NCBI GenBank assembly: GCA_003224135.1
Contig: QHYO01000644.1
Coordinates: 1 to 6,244 of the forward strand
Reading direction: 5' to 3'
From: Acidobacteriota bacterium
GTDB lineage: Bacteria; Acidobacteriota; Terriglobia; Acidiferrales; UBA7541
Length of the DNA: 6,244 nt
Shown here: piece by piece, positions 1 through 5,469 of the stretch
Numbering within the stretch: the stretch's first letter is position 1
Layout: each line of letters starts with the position of its first letter
Notes under the pieces: generated by a model
Database searches by the model: none
Told to the model about the DNA's origin: nothing
What the model saw: the letters and a program-made list of their open reading frames with translations, nothing else
Made by a program: the position numbers and the translations under genes

Positions 1-612
1 CCTCTTTCAGGAGCGAGGCCCGCGTGGGATGCGCGGCCACGGACGATAATTTCGGCTTCACCGACGCCCTTGCGAGCGGTTTTCAGCAGGCCCTTTGGAC
101 TGAGCGCCGGCTCCAACACAAAAACGGCGTCGCTTCGCTTTGCTTCTGTTTCGAGCAGCCTGCGCGAGGATTCGCTGCCAATCTCTTCGTCGGATGTCCA
201 CAGAAACACAAGTTTTTTCGTAAGCGCGACGCCGCACTCTTGGATGGCATCGAGAGCGAAGAGCGCCTGGACGATGCCTGCCTTCATGTCGAACACGCCA
301 GGACCGAATACGCGGCCCGCGGCGGTTCGAAACGGCATTTTGGCCAGCGTGCCGCTGGCATAGACGGTGTCGTAGTGTCCGAGTACCAGAAGCTGGGATC
401 GCGGCCTGGTTTTGCCAGGGGCCCAGGTAATGCGCGACCGGCACGCCGCGTTTCCGCCATTCGGCAGCGATTAGGCGAGCGCAGGCGTCGGCGGCGGCCT
501 TTTCCGTGCTGGGCGACTCTGCGCGGACAAAAGATTCAAGGGTTCGAATCATGCTCGGCAACTGCTTCGTCAACCATTTGAGGAGAGACTTCGGTTCCGC
601 AACGGAGCTCAT
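1..612 (-). pseudogene. M20 family metallopeptidase (carboxypeptidase G2-like), frameshifted, C-terminus beyond left edge
   Basis: Zinc-dependent amidohydrolase/peptidase of the M20 family (CPG2/ArgE/DapE group); substrate unknown. The N-terminal helix region (start MSSVAEPKSLL, ATG at 612-610) reads to about RKRGVPVAHY. The frame then changes by one base near 412-440. In the second frame the hallmark blocks follow in order: LLVLGHYDTVY (metal-binding His and Asp, His codon at 375-377), GPGVFDMKAG (bridging Asp), TSDEEIGS (catalytic and metal Glu), VLEPA, and RASHAGLAPE at the start of the dimerisation domain, open to base 1. Compared with CPG2, the stretch between GVPV and LLVLGH is about a dozen residues too short, so the lesion looks like a small out-of-frame deletion rather than a single-base slip. 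In the first frame, everything after the lesion is nonsense. The gene is divergent from fabZ and probably unrelated to it. Family assignment is confident; whether the lesion is biological or an assembly error cannot be told here. Confidence 0.82.
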
Positions 613-621
613 GCTCCGCAG

Positions 622-651
622 ATGCTAACAAAGTTGGAAAAGAGCTGGCAA
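622..651 (-). promoter_or_regulatory. Weak candidate promoter for the M20 peptidase gene
   Basis: On the minus strand, TTGCCA (651-646) and TAGCAT (627-622) are separated by 18 bases. They match the sigma-70 -35 box at 5/6 and the -10 box at 4/6. Transcription would start only a few bases before the ATG at 612, implying a nearly leaderless mRNA. The only Shine-Dalgarno-like GGAG lies directly against the start codon, too close for normal use, which fits that idea. Short matches like this arise easily by chance. Confidence 0.22.
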
Positions 652-708
652 ATCCCGGTCCAAAATGCAGGCCGGTACCGTCCCTTTGCGCCGGTTTCGC
701 AACAATTC

Positions 709-742
709 TTGGCAGCGGGAGTGCGCCAGCATCGCTTATAAT
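709..742 (+). promoter_or_regulatory. Candidate promoter of the fabZ-lpxA-lpxI operon
   Basis: A perfect TATAAT -10 hexamer lies at 737-742, about 60 bases before the fabZ start, in the only sizeable non-coding gap of the window. The best -35-like element, TTGGCA at 709-714, is 22 bases upstream, longer than the usual 16-18. Either the true -35 box is weak or the promoter depends on an activator. A start near 749 would give a leader of roughly 54 bases. This is sequence resemblance only. Confidence 0.42.
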
Positions 743-791
743 GATAGTTTTGGCGGCGAGGCGCTAGAAGCTGCAGTGCGGGCGGCGCGAC

Positions 792-797
792 GGAGAG
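792..797 (+). promoter_or_regulatory. Ribosome binding site of fabZ
   Basis: GGAGAG lies 5 bases before the ATG at 803. It decides the fabZ start in favour of 803 over the ATG two codons later (809), and over the upstream in-frame ATG at 665, whose extension would run through the TATAAT box. It is the clearest Shine-Dalgarno in the operon. Confidence 0.6.
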
Positions 798-802
798 TTC
801 GG

Positions 803-1270
803 ATGATCATGGACGTGACAGAAATCCAGAAATACCTGCCACATCGCTATCCTTTTCTGATGGTCGATGGGATTCTGGAAATCGAACGACTGAAGCGCAT
901 CGTCGGAGTGAAGAGCGTAAGCATCAACGAAGCACACTTTCAAGGGCACTTCCCCGGCCAGCCGGTCATGCCGGGTGTGCTGATCATCGAATCGATGGCG
1001 CAGACAGGTGGTCTGCTGTTGCTGCTGGAGGTTCCGGACCGCGAAAACAAGCTGCTTTTCTTTGTCGCGGTAGACGGCGCGCGATTCCGGCGTCCGGTGG
1101 TGCCAGGAGAACAGTTGAGAATTGAAATGAACGTCCTCGCGTGGCGTGGTGATTTCTGCAAACTCGAAGGGAAAGCGATGGTGGACGGACAACTCGCCGC
1201 GGAGGCGACGCTGATGTGCAAGATGGTGGATCGCGATCCGGCTGCGCCGAAAGCGAAAGACGCGAAGTAA
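803..1270 (+). CDS. fabZ: 3-hydroxyacyl-[acyl-carrier-protein] dehydratase FabZ
   Basis: Cytoplasmic hot-dog-fold dehydratase that converts (3R)-hydroxyacyl-ACP to trans-2-enoyl-ACP in type II fatty acid synthesis. It competes with lipid A synthesis for the hydroxyacyl-ACP pool. At 155 residues it matches the usual length (E. coli 151). Family blocks are plain: LPHRYPFLMVD (residues 12-22), GHFPGQPVMPGVL (48-60) with catalytic His49, IIESMAQ (61-67) with catalytic Glu63, and ARFRRPVVPG further on. The start at 803 is chosen for its Shine-Dalgarno and for the alignment. A longer in-frame reading from 665 adds 46 residues unlike FabZ. It is the first gene of the operon; its TAA shares a base with the lpxA ATG (TAATG), so the two are probably coupled. 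The C-terminal tail after KMVD is short, basic and of low conservation. All key residues are present and the gene looks functional. Confidence 0.97.
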   Translation: MIMDVTEIQKYLPHRYPFLMVDGILEIERLKRIVGVKSVSINEAHFQGHFPGQPVMPGVLIIESMAQTGGLLLLLEVPDRENKLLFFVAVDGARFRRPVVPGEQLRIEMNVLAWRGDFCKLEGKAMVDGQLAAEATLMCKMVDRDPAAPKAKDAK

Positions 1271-2055
1271 TGAGTGCATCGGCAATTCATCCCAGCGCTT
1301 CCATCGCGCCTTCTGCGAAACTGGCTCCGGGAGTGAAAGTCGGAGCGTTCGCGGTTGTGGGAGAAGGCGTGGAGCTGGGAGAGGATTGCGTGCTGCATTC
1401 GCACGCCGTGGTCTCCGGCCCGTCGCGGTTTGGCGAGGCGAACGAGTTTTACCCATTCTGCGTGATTGGCGGTGATCCGCAGGACTACACATTTGCGGGA
1501 GAGCAGACTGAGCTTATCGCGGGCGACAAAAATATATTTCGCGAATACGTGACGGTCAGCCGCGGAACTAAAAAGGGAGGCGGCGTGACGCGAATTGGGG
1601 ATGAAAACTTTTTCCTCGCCTACTCACACGTCGGCCACGATTGCCAGATTGGAAGTGGCAATTTATTCGTAAACGCCGCGACTCTCGCCGGCCACGTGAC
1701 CATCGAGGACTTCGCGACTATCGGAGCGCTTTCGCCTGTGCATCAATTTTGCCGCGTCGGGCGCTACGCTTACGTCGCCGCCTCTACGGTGATAACCCAG
1801 GATGTTCCGCCATTTTCGCGAATCGTGACGGAGCGCGAAACGAAGTCCTTTGGCGTGAGCGGAATTGGGCTCGAACGCCGCGGCTTTTCGCCCGAGCGCG
1901 TGAAGACGCTGCAGCGCGCCTTTCGCACGCTTTCGCGTTCGAAGCTCAACACTTCCCAGGCGTTGCTGGCGTTGCGCAGAGATTTTGCTGATTCGGATGA
2001 CGTGCAAGAACTCGTCAAATTTGTCGAAGCCGCAGAACGCGGCATTGTGAAATAG
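1270..2055 (+). CDS. lpxA: Acyl-ACP--UDP-N-acetylglucosamine O-acyltransferase LpxA
   Basis: First enzyme of lipid A synthesis: transfers a 3-hydroxyacyl chain from ACP to the 3-position of UDP-GlcNAc. It is 261 residues long (E. coli 262). The left-handed beta-helix is visible as hexapeptide repeats from about residue 6 to 180. The C-terminal helical domain begins near GLERRGFSPE (201-210). The catalytic base corresponds to His123 in SHVGHDC (E. coli His125), with His120, His142 and His158-Gln159 also matching. By eye, several substrate-contact positions differ from E. coli: Lys76 is Thr74, Gly173 (acyl-chain ruler) is Ala171, His191 is missing, and Asn198/Glu200 are Ser/Ile. This may mean a different acyl length or sugar acceptor. 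The start at 1270 overlaps the fabZ stop by one base; an in-frame ATG at 1216 would sit inside fabZ and adds nothing homologous. Function assignment is confident; substrate preference is open. Confidence 0.96.
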   Translation: MSASAIHPSASIAPSAKLAPGVKVGAFAVVGEGVELGEDCVLHSHAVVSGPSRFGEANEFYPFCVIGGDPQDYTFAGEQTELIAGDKNIFREYVTVSRGTKKGGGVTRIGDENFFLAYSHVGHDCQIGSGNLFVNAATLAGHVTIEDFATIGALSPVHQFCRVGRYAYVAASTVITQDVPPFSRIVTERETKSFGVSGIGLERRGFSPERVKTLQRAFRTLSRSKLNTSQALLALRRDFADSDDVQELVKFVEAAERGIVK

Positions 2056-2071
2056 GCTGACGCTTCCTTAA

Positions 2072-2950
2072 ATGAACACAAGCCTTTCAAGCGGAAACGG
2101 GTGGGGACTCATCGCAGGCAACGGGCGCTTTCCGTTTCTGGTCTTGGAAGGCGCGCGCAGTCAGGGAATCGATATGGCTGTGATTGCCATCAAGGAAGAA
2201 GCCGATCCGGAACTGTCGAAGCGCACACAGCGCCTGCATTGGGTAAGTCTCGGCGAACTCTCTAAGACCATTGATTTGCTGCATCAGGAAGGCGTGACGC
2301 AGGCGGTGATGGCCGGGCAAGTGAAGCACAACAAGATTTTTAGCGCCATTCGTCCCGACTGGAAACTTGCGAAACTTTTGTTCGCACTCCCGAAAAAGGA
2401 TACGGACAGTCTGATCGGGGCAGTTGCAAAGGTGTTGGAAGACGAAGGCATTCGGTTAGTGGACTCGACCGTGTTCCTGAAACCCTTATTGTCGGAAGCG
2501 GGCGTGCTCACCCGCCGCGCGCCAAGCGAAGAAGAGTCTGCCGACATGGCTTACGGGTTAGGACTTGCTCGAAACATTGCGAGCATGGACATCGGACAGA
2601 CGGTCGTTGTCTCCAGCCAGGCCTGCGTCGCCGTGGAGGCGATGGAAGGCACGGATGAAGCCATTACGCGTGCGGCGCGCATTGCGACCGGCAGATCGTT
2701 GGTTGTCATAAAAGTCAGCAAACCGAAACAGGACATGCGTTTTGACGTGCCGGTTGTAGGCCTTCCCACGATCGGCACAATGAAAACGGCCGGAGCGACA
2801 GCCCTTGCTATCGATGCGCAGCGCACGCTGCTTTTTGATCGCGAAGCACTCATCGTCGCCGCGAACGAAGCCGGAATCGCGATCCAAGCTTTTCCGCCAG
2901 CGGTCACCGTGGAACCAAATTCTGTTCCCAGGGGAATAGAACAGCGATGA
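2072..2950 (+). CDS. lpxI: UDP-2,3-diacylglucosamine pyrophosphatase LpxI
   Basis: Hydrolyses UDP-2,3-diacylglucosamine to 2,3-diacylglucosamine 1-phosphate (lipid X) and UMP. It replaces the unrelated LpxH in alphaproteobacteria and several other phyla. The protein has 292 residues, slightly longer than Caulobacter LpxI. Matching blocks: WGLIAGNGRFP (11-21), VMAGQVKHNKIFS (79-91), DDxLIGAV-like KKDTDSLIGAV (108-118), MDIGQTVVV (172-180), VAVEAMEGTDEAI (187-199), then KPKQDMRFDVPVVGLPTI (217-234), whose Asp225 aligns with the catalytic Asp of Caulobacter LpxI, and LLFDREALI (253-261). It starts 16 bases after lpxA with no recognisable Shine-Dalgarno, so translation may rely on ribosomes finishing lpxA. 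Its TGA overlaps the next start (ATGA). The last roughly 15 residues after AFPP look like a variable tail. No LpxH-type metallophosphatase motifs are present. Sure of the family. Confidence 0.94.
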   Translation: MNTSLSSGNGWGLIAGNGRFPFLVLEGARSQGIDMAVIAIKEEADPELSKRTQRLHWVSLGELSKTIDLLHQEGVTQAVMAGQVKHNKIFSAIRPDWKLAKLLFALPKKDTDSLIGAVAKVLEDEGIRLVDSTVFLKPLLSEAGVLTRRAPSEEESADMAYGLGLARNIASMDIGQTVVVSSQACVAVEAMEGTDEAITRAARIATGRSLVVIKVSKPKQDMRFDVPVVGLPTIGTMKTAGATALAIDAQRTLLFDREALIVAANEAGIAIQAFPPAVTVEPNSVPRGIEQR

Positions 2951-3972
2951 CGGCCGCTGGTGAAATCAGGCGCATACGTGTGGCCGTTGCTGGTTGCGGT
3001 GAATTCGGGCGCAATCACGCGCGGGTCTATCGCGAAATGGAATCTGCAGAGCTCGCGGGGGTGTTCGATACGGATGCGGCACGCGCGGCGGCTTTCGCGC
3101 AAGAATTCCGCACGCCGGCGTTCTTTTCCCTGGAAGCGATGCAAGGCACGGTTGATGCGGTAAGCGTAGCCGTTCCAACCAGTGCCCACGCAGAAGTGGG
3201 TTGTCGCCTGATGGAACTTGGCATCGATGTTCTCGTAGAAAAACCCATGGCAAAAAATCTCGCGGATGCGGACGCGCTGCTGTGTGCGGCCGGGAAGCAT
3301 TCTCGGATTCTTCAGGTCGGCCACGTTGAGCGCTTCAATCCTGCCGTACTCGCGGTTGAGCCGATTATCAATCGCCCGCTCTTTTTCGAAGTACATCGAT
3401 TGGGAGTCTTCACGCCGCGTAGCCTCGACGTGGACGTGATCTACGATCTGATGATTCACGACCTCGATATTTTGCTGGCGCTGGTGGGGGAACCGGTCAC
3501 TGAAGTGAAAGCCGTGGGGATTCCTGTTTTGAGCGACAAAGTGGACATTGCGCACGCTCGCCTTGAATTCGCAGGCGGCGCGGTCGCGAATGTCACCGCC
3601 AGCCGTGTTTCGACCGAACGCGTCCGCAAGGTTCGCTTCTTCCAGCAGCACGAATACATTTCACTCGACTATGCGCGGCGCGATGCGCTGCGCGTCGGCG
3701 TCAAGCGGCCCGGGCCCGAGCCCGAGTTTGCTTTCGAGAAATTGCCATCCGCCGGAGTAGAACCGCTCCGGGCGGAATTGGAAGCATTTTTGGAAGCAGT
3801 TCGTACGCGCAAGGAACCGAAGACGAATGGCACGGCAGGGCGTGCCGCTCTCGAACTGGCAACTCGCGTAATGGCATGCATCCAGGAGCACGCCGCGCGC
3901 GTCCAACCAACAGGCAGCCATCCGGCGGCGGATTTGCCTGCGTTTCACTATCCGAGAAAAGACGAGCAATGA
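2947..3972 (+). CDS. Gfo/Idh/MocA family NAD(P)-dependent oxidoreductase in lipid A operon (possible GnnA-like)
   Basis: Two-domain sugar dehydrogenase of 341 residues. The Rossmann fold comes first: VAVAGCGEFGRNHARVY (12-28) with G16-x-G18-x-x-G21 for NAD(P). EKP follows at 98-100, with the lysine usual for this family, then VGHVERFNPAV (124-134). The C-terminal substrate domain contains DVDVIYDLMIHDLD (161-174), whose His171-Asp172 fit the catalytic/substrate region, and the TASRVSTER segment (217-225). The substrate is not deducible from motifs alone. Its place directly after lpxA-lpxI recalls Acidithiobacillus gnnA, which oxidises the 3-hydroxyl of UDP-GlcNAc before transamination by GnnB. 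No aminotransferase is in the window, so that role is only a hypothesis. The gene is joined by ATGA overlaps at both ends, to lpxI and to the TonB-like gene. An AGGGG at 2930-2934 may serve as ribosome binding site, although about 12 bases from the start. Confidence 0.9.
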   Translation: MTAAGEIRRIRVAVAGCGEFGRNHARVYREMESAELAGVFDTDAARAAAFAQEFRTPAFFSLEAMQGTVDAVSVAVPTSAHAEVGCRLMELGIDVLVEKPMAKNLADADALLCAAGKHSRILQVGHVERFNPAVLAVEPIINRPLFFEVHRLGVFTPRSLDVDVIYDLMIHDLDILLALVGEPVTEVKAVGIPVLSDKVDIAHARLEFAGGAVANVTASRVSTERVRKVRFFQQHEYISLDYARRDALRVGVKRPGPEPEFAFEKLPSAGVEPLRAELEAFLEAVRTRKEPKTNGTAGRAALELATRVMACIQEHAARVQPTGSHPAADLPAFHYPRKDEQ

Positions 3973-5336
3973 TCCCACGGTCCCTGGTACCGTTCGATGC
4001 CCGACCATCCACGTTGGAGCCGACCTCGCGTCGGCGTCCATCCACGCTGGATGACAGAACACTGGTGCCATCAGGCCTGCCCTTCGCTCCGCTCGAAACG
4101 AAATCGAACATCCCCGCGAACCTGCCGCTCGAATCCATCGCCGCTCGCTTTGTAGTGCCACGGGACGTGAACCCGGAAGCTTACCAAGTGGAGAAAGAGA
4201 CGCACGCTCTTCCTCCGCAGCCTTCTGAGATGGACGAGCGCGTTACCGTGCCGTTGGGCGCGGCTTCTCCGCTGATTATTCCGCCACCGCCTGCCATACC
4301 CACCGATCTGGTGGAAAAAGATATTTTTCTCACCGGTGAAGTCAACCTTCTCAACGACGAAGAAGCCCTCAAGCGGCAGAACCGCAAAAATCTAATCGAT
4401 CGCGTCTATTCCGTGGCGATCCACGTTGCGATCATCGCGCTGTTGATCTGGCCGCCGAAAATTTTTCGTCATCGCCAGCCCACGGCGGGAGACCTGGAAA
4501 TCGCGCGCAAGCAAATGGTGCTGCTGCTGCCGCCCGGAGCGTTTGAATCACGGCGGCCAGAGCCGCGCGTGACGCCTCCGCCCCGCGTGAAAGTGGATCC
4601 ACGAGTCTTGCGGAAGATTGCTCCGCCGGAAGTCGTGCCGGAGCCAGCACCGCAGCCTATTCCGCAGCCAAAAGCAGTGGTGAAGGAATTGCCTAGCGCT
4701 CCAACGGTGCAGCCAAACGCTAGCCAGCCCCCGCCGCCTTCGCCAAAAGCCGAAGCTCCGCGAAACTCGGCACCGAAATTAGAAACACCAGATGCGCCGA
4801 AGACGCAGCCGAATCTCGTTCTGCCGAAAAGTTCAAGTAACCCGCTTCGCGACACTTTGAAGGACATGTCGCGCAATTCGGCGAGCGGCGGAAAAAGCGG
4901 CGGTTTTTCGGCGCCAGCTCCACGAGTTCCACCAGGTAGTGGCGGGCGCTTGGGCGGCGGCGACACCCAGGGTGGCGGAATGAACGGCGCGTATCAGATT
5001 TTGACGCCGACCGAGGGCGTGGACTTCAGCGACTACATGCAACGCGTGCTCGCGAGCGTCCGCCGCAATTGGTACGCCGTGATGCCGGAATCCGCTCAGC
5101 TGGGCGATCGCGGCAGAGTGGTGCTTGAGTTCAGCATTCGACGCGACGGCAGCGTGCCTAATGAAGATCCGCAACGATTGCTGGGCTCTGGCAAGGAACC
5201 GCTCGATCGCGCGGCAGTGTCCGCAATTCGTTCATCGAATCCATTTGATCATTTGCCACCGGCATTTTCAGGGCCTGAAATTCGCCTGCGCTTTATTTTC
5301 CTGTACAATTTGCCTCTCGACGCCGCGAACCAGTAG
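3969..5336 (+). CDS. TonB/TolA-like energy transducer with long N-terminal cytoplasmic region
   Basis: Probable inner-membrane protein that spans the periplasm and transmits energy or contacts outer-membrane partners. Of 455 residues, 1-145 are predicted cytoplasmic, followed by one membrane helix at about 147-163 (VYSVAIHVAIIALLIW). That helix contains the S-x3-H pattern (Ser148, His152) typical of TonB and TolA anchors. Residues 196-330 are a Pro/Lys- then Gly/Ser-rich spacer. Residues 353-446 form a TonB C-terminal-type domain (MQRVLASVRRNWY, VVLEFSIRRDGSV, LDRAAVSAI, FSGPEIRLRFIF), closest to the TonB_2 kind by eye. The 145-residue N-terminus is far longer than in classical TonB and carries four RxxVP motifs. 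The start at 3969 is chosen for its ATGA overlap with the upstream gene; an in-frame ATG at 3876 would lie inside that gene. No ExbB/ExbD or TolQ/TolR genes are visible, so TonB and TolA roles cannot be separated. Confidence 0.86.
   Translation: MIPRSLVPFDARPSTLEPTSRRRPSTLDDRTLVPSGLPFAPLETKSNIPANLPLESIAARFVVPRDVNPEAYQVEKETHALPPQPSEMDERVTVPLGAASPLIIPPPPAIPTDLVEKDIFLTGEVNLLNDEEALKRQNRKNLIDRVYSVAIHVAIIALLIWPPKIFRHRQPTAGDLEIARKQMVLLLPPGAFESRRPEPRVTPPPRVKVDPRVLRKIAPPEVVPEPAPQPIPQPKAVVKELPSAPTVQPNASQPPPPSPKAEAPRNSAPKLETPDAPKTQPNLVLPKSSSNPLRDTLKDMSRNSASGGKSGGFSAPAPRVPPGSGGRLGGGDTQGGGMNGAYQILTPTEGVDFSDYMQRVLASVRRNWYAVMPESAQLGDRGRVVLEFSIRRDGSVPNEDPQRLLGSGKEPLDRAAVSAIRSSNPFDHLPPAFSGPEIRLRFIFLYNLPLDAANQ
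3978..4259 (+). repeat. Four spaced R-x-x-V-P-x-[D/G] motifs in the TonB-like protein
   Basis: Protein-level repeat in the cytoplasmic tail: RSLVPFD (residues 4-10, bases 3978-3998), RTLVPSG (30-36, 4056-4076), RFVVPRD (60-66, 4146-4166) and RVTVPLG (91-97, 4239-4259). The spacing is 26, 30 and 31 residues. The sequence between copies is Pro-rich and otherwise unlike itself, apart from a local RPSTL pair at 12-16 and 23-27. I know of no named domain with this pattern. It may be a set of docking motifs for a cytoplasmic partner. Confidence 0.55.
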
Positions 5337-5370
5337 CGCTGCTAATTAGGGTTGCGGCGAAAGACTCCCT

Positions 5371-5469
5371 GTGAAGATCGTTCAACAACAAGTCGTAGGC
5401 AGCTTACTGCTCGCTGCGATTATTCTCATCATTCTTGTTGTTCGCCGTTGGCACTTCCTGTTTCGATGA
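5371..5469 (+). CDS. Small single-pass membrane protein, 32 residues, unknown function
   Basis: I do not recognise this protein. It starts at GTG 5371, the first possible start after an in-frame TAG at 5347-5349, and ends at TGA 5467-5469, which overlaps the miaA ATG in an ATGA. The layout is a polar start (residues 1-7, with QQQ), a continuous hydrophobic stretch of about 16 residues (8-24, rich in Leu, Ile, Val) and a basic end (RRWHFLFR). This is a typical single membrane helix, with the positive charges suggesting a cytoplasmic C-terminus. Support comes from the exact ATGA coupling, the clean helix-plus-basic-tail layout, and the fact that it fills a gap of about 130 bases in an otherwise packed operon. 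Against it are its size, a GTG start and no strong Shine-Dalgarno (only GGCGAAAG at 5356-5363). It may serve mainly to deliver ribosomes to miaA. Confidence 0.5.
   Translation: MKIVQQQVVGSLLLAAIILIILVVRRWHFLFR

Larger units (their letters stand above)
613..802. other. Divergent intergenic region between the M20 peptidase gene and fabZ
   Basis: These 190 bases are the only clear non-coding gap in the window. They must hold the promoters of both divergent units. Candidates are the TATAAT at 737-742 for the plus strand and a weak pair at 622-651 for the minus strand. I see no long inverted repeat, riboswitch-like structure, tRNA or repeat here. An in-frame extension of fabZ back to 665 exists but encodes nothing recognisable. 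Confidence 0.6.

Noticed and set aside
418..424. Short palindrome GGGGCCC at the M20 lesion as an attachment or insertion site
   Set aside because: Too short, with no target duplication or element sequence; it is simply part of the GC-rich junction.
24..581. Plus-strand open frame over the M20 peptidase
   Set aside because: The minus strand carries the M20 motifs across the same bases; the plus-strand product is not protein-like.
665..802. N-terminal extension of FabZ from the ATG at 665
   Set aside because: The extra 46 residues match nothing in FabZ, the stretch contains the likely -10 box, and a good Shine-Dalgarno precedes the ATG at 803.
764..1492. A 242-codon minus-strand open frame over fabZ and lpxA
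   Set aside because: It lies opposite conserved genes with intact catalytic motifs, and its product has a low-complexity Arg/Gln/Pro composition and no family resemblance.
2551..3651. A 366-codon open frame on the minus strand across lpxI and the oxidoreductase gene
   Set aside because: It is antisense to two well-supported genes, its translation is rich in Arg/His with no recognisable motif, and long antisense frames are common in GC-rich coding DNA.
3876..3968. Earlier start for the TonB-like gene inside the oxidoreductase gene
   Set aside because: It would need a 97-base overlap; the ATGA at 3969-3972 matches the junction style of the operon.
4005..4051. DNA direct repeat CCATCCACGxTGGA at 4005-4018 and 4038-4051 as a regulatory or mobile element
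   Set aside because: It lies in frame within the TonB-like gene and encodes the RPSTL pair, so a coding repeat is the simpler explanation.
5337..5370. Terminator between the TonB-like gene and the small ORF
   Set aside because: No GC-rich hairpin followed by a T-run is visible in these 34 bases.
5352..5465. Upstream extension of the miaA frame from a TTG at 5352
   Set aside because: The added residues are unlike MiaA, while the ATG at 5466 puts the P-loop at the normal distance from the N-terminus.
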